A DNA stretch of 64,000 bases from JAWPMT01 sp965229785 (lineage in GTDB: Bacteria; Bacteroidota; Bacteroidia; Cytophagales; Cyclobacteriaceae): positions 7,006,001-7,070,000 of the forward strand of contig CBDDJS010000001.1 in the NCBI GenBank assembly GCA_965229785.1, in the 5' to 3' direction. Each line of letters opens with the position of its first letter. The stretch's first letter is position 1. Below are positions 43,081-51,886 of the stretch, piece after piece. Below the pieces are notes generated by a model. That model was not told the DNA's origin. It worked only from the letters and a program-made list of their open reading frames with translations, and did no database searches. Made by a program: the position numbers and the translations under genes.

Positions 43081-43911
43081 ATGGAAAAGCAAGTTTGGTT
43101 CATTACTGGTATTTCCAGCGGCCTGGGTAAGTCACTGGCAGAAGCGGTTATCGGGCAAGGTCATTTCGTGGTTGGGACGTTCCGGAAACAGGAGCAGGTG
43201 GTCGCTTTTAATGAGATTCACCAGGGACAAGCGGAGGGCATTTTACTTGACATCAATGATCAGGTAGCTGGAAAAGAAGCCATTAGGCAGGTTCATGAAA
43301 CTCACGGGAAGATTGATGTGCTGGTCAATAATGCTGGGCTGGGTTTTGTAGGGGCCATTGAAGAAACTTCTATCGAAGAGGTACGGCAGGTTTTTGAGAC
43401 GAATTTCTTTGCTACGCTGGCATTGACACAAGCGGTTTTACCACATATGCGGGCACAAAAATCCGGGAATATTGTTCAGATTTCGTCACATGGAGGGGTA
43501 AAAGCATTTGGTGGCTTTGGTATTTATAACGCCAGCAAGTTTGCTTTAGAAGGGTTTAGTGAAGCCCTGGCGCAAGAAGTAGCTCCTTTGGGAATTAAGG
43601 TAAGTATTATTGAGCCGGGCCCTTTTCGAACTGCATTTGCAGGCAATAACCTGGGGTTGGCTTCGGGAGAAATTTCGGCCTATCAGGAAACTGCAGGTGC
43701 ATTTAGGTCCAAATTGCAGGGTGTGGATGGAAAACAGGAAGGAGATCCTGATAAGGCAGCTTTAGCGATCATTGAGCATGTCCATCAGCAAAATCCGACG
43801 CTAAGATTGCCGCTGGGTAAAGTGCCGATGATTACTATCGGTGCTAAAATAGAAAGCCTTAAGTCTGACCTGGAAGCGAACCGGATAGTGGCAGAAGGAG
43901 CGGTTTATTAA
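43081..43911 (+). CDS. Short-chain dehydrogenase/reductase
   Basis: 276 residues. The Rossmann cofactor motif T-G-I-S-S-G-L-G is at 9-16, N-N-A-G near 86-89, the catalytic Ser in I-S-S-H near 136 and Y150-N-A-S-K154. An N-D-Q-type second strand suggests NADP or NAD without clear choice. The C-terminal ~80 residues contain the usual substrate region (GPFRTAFAG). It follows the DoxX gene directly and ends 146 bp before the stress protein gene. Substrate unknown. Confidence 0.92.
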   Translation: MEKQVWFITGISSGLGKSLAEAVIGQGHFVVGTFRKQEQVVAFNEIHQGQAEGILLDINDQVAGKEAIRQVHETHGKIDVLVNNAGLGFVGAIEETSIEEVRQVFETNFFATLALTQAVLPHMRAQKSGNIVQISSHGGVKAFGGFGIYNASKFALEGFSEALAQEVAPLGIKVSIIEPGPFRTAFAGNNLGLASGEISAYQETAGAFRSKLQGVDGKQEGDPDKAALAIIEHVHQQNPTLRLPLGKVPMITIGAKIESLKSDLEANRIVAEGAVY

Positions 43912-44056
43912 GGAAGTTGATCCACCATCATATCATCCGAACGGGATTTGAAACCCTGTTCGGATTAAATCAATCTGAAACCTGTCAAAAGTCATGTTTG
44001 GTGGCAATAGTGCCGTGTACCTTGCTCGCAGTTTCAATCTGAAAAAATAAAGCGCC

Positions 44057-44944
44057 ATGGAACACATTATTGTACCTACCGACTTTTCTGAGGAGGCCAA
44101 AGCTGCCCTGGCCTTTGCTACTGAACTTGCCAAACGAGAAAGTGCAGACATCACACTGCTGCATGTGGTCAATACCACTCAGGTATTTCACCCGGTTTAT
44201 ATGGATCCGATCCTGACGTCCAGGCTTTTGAACGATCTGAAAACCAACGCTGAAAACACCCTTGAGAACTGGAAAGCAGAATACGCTCCACATGCCCGGA
44301 TAGAGGCAATCGTTGAAGAGCTTTCATTGAGTGAGGCCATCGATAAGGCTGTTAAGCAAAAGAAAACGGACCTGATTGTCATGGGCACGAAGGGAGCTTC
44401 TGGATTGACGGAGTTCTTTGTAGGTTCCAACACTGAAAAAGTAGTTCGTTTTGCTCACGTACCTGTTTTGACCATTCCTTCGGATTATTCTCCTGAGAAC
44501 ATTCAGAATATTTTAATTCCTGTCCAGTTAGATCGTGTGCCGGTTCGCTTTCTGGAAGAGGTCAAGCTGTTGAGAACATTATTCAACGCAAAGCTCAATT
44601 TTGTCTGGGTAAAATCTCCTCATGATTTTGGCGCCTTTGATCAGCTTCACAAACAGTTTACGGATTATCTCAGGGCCTATTTTGAAGAGAAAGACTATAG
44701 TCTATTCACCCAGCGAGACTTCTTGCCAGAAGAAGCAATCGTGTCGTTCGCGAAGGAATCCAATGTGGATATGATCGCGATGGCCACTTGCCAGCGTAAG
44801 GGAATAGCGCATCTGTTTTATGGAAGTACAACCGAAAGTGTGGTCAATCATGCCAATGTTCCCGTATTGGCTTTCCCATTCAAAAGGGAGGATATCATGC
44901 TATTCGAAAAAACTAATTCTGGCTTGACTGGTGTGGTTATATGA
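44057..44944 (+). CDS. Tandem-domain universal stress protein
   Basis: 295 residues with two Usp domains (about 1-145 and 150-290). The first opens with H-I-I-V-P-T-D-F-S and contains the nucleotide loop G-T-K-G-A-S-G-(L-T-E-F-F-V)-G-S-N-T near 112-130; the second has IQNILIPVQ and the loop GSTTESVV. The stop overlaps the start of the P-type ATPase gene (ATGA), so the two are produced together. In Bacteroidota, Usp and FixI/CcoI-type ATPases are often near cbb3 oxidase genes; those genes are not in this window. Confidence 0.9.
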   Translation: MEHIIVPTDFSEEAKAALAFATELAKRESADITLLHVVNTTQVFHPVYMDPILTSRLLNDLKTNAENTLENWKAEYAPHARIEAIVEELSLSEAIDKAVKQKKTDLIVMGTKGASGLTEFFVGSNTEKVVRFAHVPVLTIPSDYSPENIQNILIPVQLDRVPVRFLEEVKLLRTLFNAKLNFVWVKSPHDFGAFDQLHKQFTDYLRAYFEEKDYSLFTQRDFLPEEAIVSFAKESNVDMIAMATCQRKGIAHLFYGSTTESVVNHANVPVLAFPFKREDIMLFEKTNSGLTGVVI

Positions 44945-47301
44945 CGGGAGCGGCTCCCTCACCACAAACACAAACACATCACTGTCACCTGTGTCAACAA
45001 CCTTGTGATGGTGATGTTTTGTTGGATACCCAGGGTAACCAATTTTGCTGTTCTGGTTGTCAAACCGTTTATGCTATCCTTGAAAATGACCCTGAATTAC
45101 AATTTAAGGAAATCGGGTCATCGAGTCGTTTCCAATACCTGGACCTGCCGGAGATTACGGAACAATTACTGGTTTTTCGTTCGGATCAGTTTGCCAGGGT
45201 GAGATTTCACCTGCCCAATATCCATTGCAGTTCTTGTGTGTATTTACTAGAGCAGTTGCCTCAGTTTTATCCGAACATTGTTCAGAGTCGCATCAACTTT
45301 CCGAAGAAAGAAGCGGATATCCTTTTTAAGCAAGAACTTCCGCTCAGTCAATTGGTGCAGCTACTCTGTGTAATGGGTTATGAGCCGAGCATCAATCTGG
45401 GAGTAGATAATAAGAAGAAGAGATCTCAAAACAACATTGGGAAGAAAATTGCTGTAGCGGGGTTCTGTTTCGGGAACACCATGTTGCTGAGCTTACCGGA
45501 ATATCTGGATACCAACTTTCTTTTGGATTCACAATTCCAATGGCTCTTCCGGATGCTCAACCTGGTACTGACACTACCCGTTCTGTTTTATTCGGCGCAA
45601 GATTATTTCAAAAGCGCCTGGGGCGGTATGTCGAAAGGTCTTTTCACCATTGATGTGCCTATTGTTTTAGGTGTTTTAACCCTTTTTACACGTACGCTTT
45701 ATGAAGTAGGTACAGGTGTAGGAGCTGGTTATTCTGATTCGTTGACCGGTTTAGTATTCTTATTGCTCGTAGGAAAGTGGTACCAACACAAAACTTACGA
45801 AGCACTGTCCTTTGACCGGGATTTCAAATCATATTTTCCAATTGCAGTAAGCAAACTCATGGAAGGAAAAGAGGTGCCCACGCATGTAAAAGACCTCAAA
45901 CGCGGAGATATCGTGACCCTGCATCATCAAGAATTGGTACCATGTGATGCTTATCTGGATTCAGAGGTAGCCAATTTGGATTACAGTTTTGTTTCAGGGG
46001 AGTCTGAGCCTGTGGCGGTTCGGAAGGGGGAATTACTTTATGCCGGCGGTAGAAATCTCGGAAGCAGGATTGACTTAAAAGTTGAAAAACCAGTGGACAT
46101 GAGTTATCTGACCAGCTTGTGGAATCACGAAGACCTTAAACAGGAAGATTCTACTTTTCAAAACCTGACGGACCGCATTTCAAGGTACTTCACCCTGGTA
46201 GTACTGGCTTTGGCGGTGGGATCAGCGACCTACTGGTATTTTGCGGATCAGGTTTTGGTATGGAAAGTGGTCGCTTCTGTATTGATTGTGGCTTGTCCAT
46301 GTGCACTGGCATTAGCCCTTCCATTCGCTTATGGACATGCTTTAAGGGTGCTGGGAAATCACGGCATGTATTTGAAGAATGCGAATGTGGTCGAGAAGCT
46401 TAGTCAGATTACGACGCTCATTTTTGATAAAACAGGAACGCTGACCTATCAAACGGCCAAGCAGGTTGAATTCATTGGGGAGCTATCAGCTTTCGAATTG
46501 GAATTGGTAGATGCGGTGATCTGTCAGTCGGCTCACCCACTTAGTCGAATGATCCATGAAAGTTTGAAGCATTCTGCGGAGCATCCGGTATCCAATTTCG
46601 AGGAGGTAATTGGAAAAGGATTGAAGGGTGAGGTTTTTGATAAATCCATCCGAATCGGATCGGCTTCTTTTCTGGGAGTAGCAGATTCAGGAGAAATTCG
46701 GCAAGCTCGGGTTTATGTGAGTATACAGGGAGTGGTTCGAGGATATTTCCGTATCGATCATAACTATCGAACGGGACTCTCCAAAGTACTTGAAAAACTC
46801 AGAAGTGCGTTCAAATTGCAATTATTGTCCGGGGATCGCCCCACAGACGGAGCCGTGCTGACCGATAATTTCGATGAATTGCATTTTCGGCTAAAACCCG
46901 TTGAAAAGCTTGATTTTGTCCGAAAGGAGCAAGCAGCAGGGAGTAAAGTAGCCATGGTGGGAGATGGACTCAATGATGCCGGTGCGCTCAGGAAGAGTGA
47001 AGTGGGTATTGCTGTGGCGGATGACGTTCACCAATTTTCTCCGGCGTGTGATGCGATTCTGGATTCGGATCAGTTTACCAAACTGCCCCGTTTTTTCAAC
47101 TTTGCCGGTAGGATGCAAATCGTTTTGAAAACGGCATTCGTATTTTCATTTTTATACAATATTGTTGGATTGGGTTTTGCCATTTCCGGTCATCTTTCGC
47201 CCTTAGTTTCTGCTATTCTTATGCCCGTCAGTTCGGTCTCGGTTGTGGGTCTTGTGGTTTTGATGGTCAATCATGCGGAGCGGCGATTACTACAGTATTA
47301 G
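44941..47301 (+). CDS. Copper-type P1B ATPase (FixI/CcoI-like)
   Basis: 786 residues. The N-terminal Cys-rich segment (C-H-L-C, C-D-G, then C-C-S-G-C near 15-40) is the metal-binding module of this subgroup, followed by a degenerate heavy-metal domain with H-C-S-S-C near 99. Six to eight membrane helices hold the C452-P-C454 transport motif. D496-K-T-G-T is the phosphorylation site and G-D-G-L-N-D near 675 closes the P-domain. The family exports Cu+ to the periplasm or loads cbb3 oxidase. It is coupled to the Usp gene, and the terminator at 47334 follows it. Confidence 0.93.
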   Translation: MTGAAPSPQTQTHHCHLCQQPCDGDVLLDTQGNQFCCSGCQTVYAILENDPELQFKEIGSSSRFQYLDLPEITEQLLVFRSDQFARVRFHLPNIHCSSCVYLLEQLPQFYPNIVQSRINFPKKEADILFKQELPLSQLVQLLCVMGYEPSINLGVDNKKKRSQNNIGKKIAVAGFCFGNTMLLSLPEYLDTNFLLDSQFQWLFRMLNLVLTLPVLFYSAQDYFKSAWGGMSKGLFTIDVPIVLGVLTLFTRTLYEVGTGVGAGYSDSLTGLVFLLLVGKWYQHKTYEALSFDRDFKSYFPIAVSKLMEGKEVPTHVKDLKRGDIVTLHHQELVPCDAYLDSEVANLDYSFVSGESEPVAVRKGELLYAGGRNLGSRIDLKVEKPVDMSYLTSLWNHEDLKQEDSTFQNLTDRISRYFTLVVLALAVGSATYWYFADQVLVWKVVASVLIVACPCALALALPFAYGHALRVLGNHGMYLKNANVVEKLSQITTLIFDKTGTLTYQTAKQVEFIGELSAFELELVDAVICQSAHPLSRMIHESLKHSAEHPVSNFEEVIGKGLKGEVFDKSIRIGSASFLGVADSGEIRQARVYVSIQGVVRGYFRIDHNYRTGLSKVLEKLRSAFKLQLLSGDRPTDGAVLTDNFDELHFRLKPVEKLDFVRKEQAAGSKVAMVGDGLNDAGALRKSEVGIAVADDVHQFSPACDAILDSDQFTKLPRFFNFAGRMQIVLKTAFVFSFLYNIVGLGFAISGHLSPLVSAILMPVSSVSVVGLVVLMVNHAERRLLQY

Positions 47302-47333
47302 GATACTTTTTGCAGTGTTTTTTTACCTCACTG

Positions 47334-47364
47334 CGGCATATTGGTCTCCGGCATGCCGTTTTTT
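47334..47364 (+). terminator. Probable intrinsic terminator of the ATPase operon
   Basis: CGGCAT (47334-47339) pairs with ATGCCG (47353-47358), 6 bp and a 13-base loop, followed by six T residues at 47359-47364. A second hairpin (GCAGTG/CACTGC) lies just upstream. Confidence 0.55.
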
Positions 47365-47387
47365 CCATTATAGCTATAATCACTCCA

Positions 47388-48248
47388 TTAAGACAGGAAT
47401 TCTGGATACTTCTTCTTCACTTCCTCCCAGTTCAACAATGATTGGGATAATGGCCGGATGCTTTGCTTTTTCAAAACCGTGAACAATTTCTTTTTAGGAA
47501 TTTCTAAAAAGTCCTGTACTTCTTCCAATACAGGCTGGGCACCTTCAGTCAACGATTCATAAGACAGAGTCAACAGGTTGTGACTTTTGAAATCTTCCAG
47601 GCACCGCTTTTGTTGTGCCCTGTGCATTGCTATGAATGCTTCAAATTCCTGTAAATCGAGTTCGATCTTTTCCTGATTTGCAGATTGTTCCTTGAGGGTC
47701 CATTCCCGATTTTGCCAGGCTAGCTTTTCCGACAGGTATTGTTCCAGCGTGTTTTCGCGTACAAGATGAATCACTCGCAAATCTTGGTCTTTTTTTAGCT
47801 CATGATACAGATCATGGTAAGGGGCTTGTTCTGAGAACTGATAAAAAACTTTAAACCCCACAGCCTGAATAAGCCTGGGATAAGCTTTGAAATAATGGGT
47901 ATGGATCCCCTGCTCTACATCGCGCCATGGCTGTTCGCCCAGAGAGTAGATATTGAGGCTCGAATTGAGATAGGTGTGTAAAAGAGTAGATCCACTTCGA
48001 GGAGCAGATAGAAGAATAAACCGACAATAGGAATGACTACCTGATCGGGTTTTGATCAACCACTTCTTATAGCGTTGGATTGCTGAGGTTTTCAGGTAGG
48101 GAAAGTCAAAAATGCGGCGATGATCAGACAAGGGACGTTCCAGTAATTCTAATAAGCATAAACATAGAAAAATCCATGATATTCTGCAGGTTGAAGGTTG
48201 ATTATAATCATCCGACCTGTGTAACATAAGTTGCAGATTTACAGGCAT
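47388..48248 (-). CDS. Sulfotransferase family protein
   Basis: 286 residues from ATG 48248 (another ATG at 48227 is possible). The first ~75 residues carry a possible membrane segment (WIFLCLCLLELL). The PAPS-binding 5'-phosphosulfate loop P-R-S-G-S-T-L-L is near 82-89 and a later V-I-H-L-V-R-E-N segment (3'-phosphate loop) near 167. A Lys/Gln-rich C-terminal part is helical. The family transfers sulfo groups to sugars, lipids or proteins; the acceptor is unknown. It converges with the ATPase gene. Confidence 0.8.
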   Translation of the reverse strand: MPVNLQLMLHRSDDYNQPSTCRISWIFLCLCLLELLERPLSDHRRIFDFPYLKTSAIQRYKKWLIKTRSGSHSYCRFILLSAPRSGSTLLHTYLNSSLNIYSLGEQPWRDVEQGIHTHYFKAYPRLIQAVGFKVFYQFSEQAPYHDLYHELKKDQDLRVIHLVRENTLEQYLSEKLAWQNREWTLKEQSANQEKIELDLQEFEAFIAMHRAQQKRCLEDFKSHNLLTLSYESLTEGAQPVLEEVQDFLEIPKKKLFTVLKKQSIRPLSQSLLNWEEVKKKYPEFLS

Positions 48249-48291
48249 TTAATGGGTTGATTTACCGAATTAAACTTCAAGTGAATAGATC

Positions 48292-49698
48292 ATGAAAATC
48301 GAGCAAATTTATACCGGATGCCTGGCAGAGGCCGCTTACTATATTGAATCGGAAGGAGAAGCTGCCATTATTGACCCGCTTAGGGAAGTATCCCCGTACC
48401 TGGACATGGCTTCTACCAATGGAGCGACCATTAAGTTTGTTTTTGAGACCCATTTTCATGCAGACTTTGTTTCCGGTCACCTTGATCTGGCAAAGAAAAC
48501 CGGAGCCGCGATTGTCTATGGCCCTACGGCAAAACCCAATTTCGAAGCATACATCGCTGAAGATGGAGAGGAGTTGAAATTGGGTAAACTGACCATCAAG
48601 GTGTTGCATACACCAGGGCATACCATGGAATCAGCCTGCTATTTGTTGATTAATGAGGATGGCGTACCACACGCATTATTTACTGGAGATACCCTGTTTA
48701 TTGGAGATGTAGGTCGACCAGACCTGGCGGTTAAGTCAGATCTTTCCCAGGAAGACCTGGCAGGTTTGCTCTTTGATTCGCTGAGGAATAAGATCATGAC
48801 CTTACCGGATGACGTTATCCTTTATCCTGGGCATGGAGCGGGATCAGCCTGTGGTAAAAATATGAGTAAGGAAACGAGTGACACACTAGGCAGGCAAAGA
48901 CTCTTTAACTACGCACTTGCTCCAAAAATGTCGCGAGAGGAATTTATCACCCAGGTTACTTCAGGATTGGTGGCGCCACCTCAGTATTTCCCCAAAAATG
49001 CAAGTATCAATAAACAAGGGTACGAAAGCATTGATGTGATCCTTAGGAGAGGAATGACTGCACTTTACCCCAATCAATTTGATGAGTTGCAGCAACGACA
49101 TGAGGCACTTATTCTTGATACACGTCCTTCACAGGCTTATGCAGCGGCACATATTCCAGGTTCAATTTGGATCGGAATAGATGACAGTTTTGCTCCGTGG
49201 GCAGGAGCTTTGATTGAGGACCTTGAACGTGAAATTGTATTCATCGCTGAGCCTGGGAAGGAAGAAGAAGTCGTGACCCGATTGGCTAGGGTAGGTTACG
49301 ATCATACCATTGGATACCTTGAGGGTGGCTTGGAGGCCTGGAAGCAATCGGGTAGAAAAACTACTGACATCAAGTCCATTGGACCTCACGACTTTGTGGG
49401 GTTATATGATACCCAGCTCTTGCATGTATTGGATGTGAGGAAAGCTTCTGAATATGAATCACAGCATGTTGAGGGCGTGGTGAATTTCCCACTGGATTTT
49501 ATATTTCAGAATCTGTCAGAGCTCAATTCTGATTTCAAGTATTATGTGCATTGTCTGGGTGGGTATCGTTCCATGATCGCTTGTTCTATTTTAAGCAATC
49601 AGGGGTTTCGAGTGGTAAACATCGAAGGAGGGCTCAACGAGATCAAAAAATCTTGTGTTCAGGTTACGCCTTACAAGGAGCCAGTAACCATGCTTTAA
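48292..49698 (+). CDS. Persulfide dioxygenase-like MBL fused to two rhodanese domains
   Basis: 468 residues. The N-terminal metallo-beta-lactamase domain (about 1-250) has H54-F-H56-A-D58 and a further His in SGH63, the T-P-G-H-T ligand near 110-114, and P-G-H-G later, as in ETHE1-type persulfide dioxygenases with one iron. Two rhodanese domains follow, near 255-350 and 365-462. Only the second keeps the active-site Cys (V-H-C-L-G-G-Y-R-S, around 420); the first has lost it. The protein should oxidise glutathione or protein persulfides and shuttle sulfane sulfur, protecting against sulfide. It is divergent from the sulfotransferase gene, 43 bp between starts. Confidence 0.9.
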   Translation: MKIEQIYTGCLAEAAYYIESEGEAAIIDPLREVSPYLDMASTNGATIKFVFETHFHADFVSGHLDLAKKTGAAIVYGPTAKPNFEAYIAEDGEELKLGKLTIKVLHTPGHTMESACYLLINEDGVPHALFTGDTLFIGDVGRPDLAVKSDLSQEDLAGLLFDSLRNKIMTLPDDVILYPGHGAGSACGKNMSKETSDTLGRQRLFNYALAPKMSREEFITQVTSGLVAPPQYFPKNASINKQGYESIDVILRRGMTALYPNQFDELQQRHEALILDTRPSQAYAAAHIPGSIWIGIDDSFAPWAGALIEDLEREIVFIAEPGKEEEVVTRLARVGYDHTIGYLEGGLEAWKQSGRKTTDIKSIGPHDFVGLYDTQLLHVLDVRKASEYESQHVEGVVNFPLDFIFQNLSELNSDFKYYVHCLGGYRSMIACSILSNQGFRVVNIEGGLNEIKKSCVQVTPYKEPVTML

Positions 49699-49705
49699 AA
49701 CTCAA

Positions 49706-49745
49706 AGAGGCTGTAGGTTTTGGTCGACGGCACAGCCTCTTCCTC
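49706..49745 (+). terminator. Intrinsic terminator after the MBL-rhodanese gene
   Basis: AGAGGCTGT (49706-49714) pairs with ACAGCCTCT (49732-49740), a perfect 9-bp stem with a 17-base loop, followed by a CT-rich tail with many T residues. Confidence 0.65.
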
Positions 49746-49764
49746 TTCTTCCTCTTCTCTATGA

Positions 49765-50265
49765 TTATTTACTGGCATAGACTATAAGGCCTATCAACGC
49801 AAGTAGGAATGAAATTACCGAGAAGCTGGATCGGATGGCATGGAGCCGGTTCCATTTCAATTCATAGTTCGCTCGAAATTCCGAAAGTGCTTCTGAACCG
49901 ACTTGCATCAGGTCCAATCGGTCAAGTTGATTATTTAATGGTACATTTCCCATGCCTGTAACAGCTATGGTTCCAATGAGATAGATCAATGTTGCTGCCA
50001 GAAAGAAGGAGAAGGCCAGCCGGCTAGTGTGATAAACAGAGAATGCAGAAATGCTTAACAGCACTGCACTTCCAAAGAATACCACAAAAAAAGCCGGATT
50101 CAGGATCGCCCTATTAATGGATTGCATGGTTTGTAAATAAACTTCATCTGAAACTTTTTGAGTGCCGGGAATGACTGAAACAGACCAGGCATAAAACAAC
50201 CCTGCCGATAGCCCGATCAGGAGAACAGCTCCTGATAGAATAAGTGATTTGATAGATAAGTCCAT
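49765..50265 (-). CDS. DUF1772-like four-helix membrane protein
   Basis: 166 residues from ATG 50265, two bases after the stop of the haem-binding gene. Four membrane helices: about 10-28, 57-77, 85-105 and 143-163, with the conserved pattern GLFYAWSVSVIPG near 25 and W-N-R-L-H-A-I-R-S near 138. This fits the DUF1772 (anthrone-oxygenase-like) family. Co-transcription with the haem-binding protein hints at a redox function in the membrane. Confidence 0.82.
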   Translation of the reverse strand: MDLSIKSLILSGAVLLIGLSAGLFYAWSVSVIPGTQKVSDEVYLQTMQSINRAILNPAFFVVFFGSAVLLSISAFSVYHTSRLAFSFFLAATLIYLIGTIAVTGMGNVPLNNQLDRLDLMQVGSEALSEFRANYELKWNRLHAIRSSFSVISFLLALIGLIVYASK

Positions 50266-50267
50266 TT

Positions 50268-50618
50268 TTAAAAGATTTCTTGTGTGAAAAGCCATTTTTC
50301 GAGAGTGGCATATTCCTCATTGGTCAATTTGATCTCGTTCCCTTTGGGCATGCGGCGCTCAACGAAGACCATTTGGTAGATTTTTGGTGCTCGTTTTTCC
50401 ATGTTCTTCTCCTTGAAGATCATGAAAGGGTTTTGCTTTCGATGACAGCCATTGCATTGGGTGTCGAGTATATTAAAAGCTGCTTTCTTCAAGGAATCGT
50501 TGCTGAGTGTCGACCGGGTTTTTGCTGTTGGGATGGCTTCACCCTTGGTTGGGTCGGCCAGGCTCAAAATCGCCACCGTGATCCCGATGCCGATCAGAAG
50601 GATTGTTTTCAATTTCAT
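50268..50618 (-). CDS. Small haem-binding protein with c-type motif
   Basis: 116 residues from ATG 50618; an ATG at 50636 would add six residues. A signal or anchor helix (LKTILLIGIGITVAILSL) precedes the haem motif C55-N-G-C58-H59, with a later Met (R-R-M-P-K-G) as candidate sixth ligand. It corresponds to the DUF1924/haem-binding domain type of exported cytochromes. It lies first in the two-gene unit with the DUF1772 protein. Confidence 0.85.
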   Translation of the reverse strand: MKLKTILLIGIGITVAILSLADPTKGEAIPTAKTRSTLSNDSLKKAAFNILDTQCNGCHRKQNPFMIFKEKNMEKRAPKIYQMVFVERRMPKGNEIKLTNEEYATLEKWLFTQEIF

Positions 50619-50723
50619 TTTACGACCGTTTTGCATTTGGAGGTAAAATTGAAATGGGAGGGAGGTATTTGCTTGACTCTTTAAGCCAATGCTTTGACCC
50701 TTTAAGCCAAAGGCAAATTGATG

Positions 50724-51710
50724 TTAGTTTTTTCGAAACTCAATCGGAGACAAACCTGTCCATCGCTTGAAGGCTCGGTTAAAAGCACTTTGTTCCGAAA
50801 ATCCCGTTTGGAACGCAATTTCAGCTACGGAACGGTTGGATCCTTTTAATAGCTCCCTGGATAGTCGTTCTTGTGTTTTTTGAATAAGATCCCGAAAAGT
50901 TACCCCATTTTCCGAGAGTCTTCTGGTGAGGGTTCTGTTACTCATTCCCATGTGTGCCCCCAATTCCGTGATACTGGGGATGCCACTGGGAAGGGCATTT
51001 TGAATAAGCAATTCTACTTCCGTAGCAATTTGATTGGGACTGACTTCAATGCCTTTGGTCTCTTCCTCGACTCTGGCAACCAAAAATTGATTGATGCTGA
51101 AATCAGCCTTCGCGGTTCGGGTGTTAAGGTCTGCCGTTTGATAACTGATGGCGTTGATCGGTTGCTCAAAATTGACGGGGCACTTAAACGCTTCTTCGTA
51201 ATCTCTTAAATCCCTGGGAGGGCGATGTTTAAATGATACAGAAACAGGAGAAATGTCCTTTTCAGTAATCGCTCTCATCACCACCACCGTGGCGGAGAAG
51301 GTAGCTTCATTGGATCGTGCAACGCCGGCACGGTAAGCATCGCGATTTAAATGTATATGCGATAAATCACCCTCAGGTTGAACTTTGAAAACATAGGTGT
51401 TAGAAAGGAGTTTAAAGTAGCGTTCACATCGCTCAAAGATTTCCCCGGCTTTGGAGCATGTTTTCCAGGAAAGGCCCAAAACACCATAGTCATCCATTTT
51501 CATGGCTTGACCCACCCGGATAGAAAAGCCCGGACCTAATTGCTCGTCTAACCACTCGTGAAGTTCAAAAAAATGATCTGCTGGTACAGCCTGAACCTTT
51601 TTTAAAAGATCTATAGGTGTTGGCAACCAGTTGAGATCAGTTTCTGATAATCCTTCACTCAGGCCGTGATCGATGATTTTCTTATAAAGGTTGACGGAGA
51701 TGTAATTCAT
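50724..51710 (-). CDS. AraC family transcriptional regulator
   Basis: 328 residues. The N-terminal ~200 residues form an arabinose-binding-like domain (AraC_binding_2 type, with the MDDYGVLGLSWKTC segment typical of the OruR/GadX branch). The C-terminal double helix-turn-helix region is at about 230-325: S-I-T-E-L-G-A-H-M-G-M-S-N-R-T-L-T-R-R-L then S-V-A-E-I-A-F-Q-T-G-F-S-E-Q-S-A-F-N-R-A-F-K-R-W. It is divergent from the phoD gene by 176 bp and may regulate it or itself. Confidence 0.9.
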   Translation of the reverse strand: MNYISVNLYKKIIDHGLSEGLSETDLNWLPTPIDLLKKVQAVPADHFFELHEWLDEQLGPGFSIRVGQAMKMDDYGVLGLSWKTCSKAGEIFERCERYFKLLSNTYVFKVQPEGDLSHIHLNRDAYRAGVARSNEATFSATVVVMRAITEKDISPVSVSFKHRPPRDLRDYEEAFKCPVNFEQPINAISYQTADLNTRTAKADFSINQFLVARVEEETKGIEVSPNQIATEVELLIQNALPSGIPSITELGAHMGMSNRTLTRRLSENGVTFRDLIQKTQERLSRELLKGSNRSVAEIAFQTGFSEQSAFNRAFKRWTGLSPIEFRKN

Positions 51711-51886
51711 GAAGTAGTCGGAACCAGGGAGTAATTAACGATAAAAGACGCTATTGCTACCATCTGTTCAACTTTTTCTATGATTGGGTAGGTCTTCTCT
51801 TGTCGATATTTCATAATTCGTTCACAACCAAAGCGTAGCGAATGCGCCGATAGCCGATTAATTTTCCGCTCCAGATTCCTATACCT

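Noticed and set aside
48292..49698. Second candidate for the missing repair exonuclease
   Set aside because: The metal site and rhodanese fusion identify it as a persulfide dioxygenase type.
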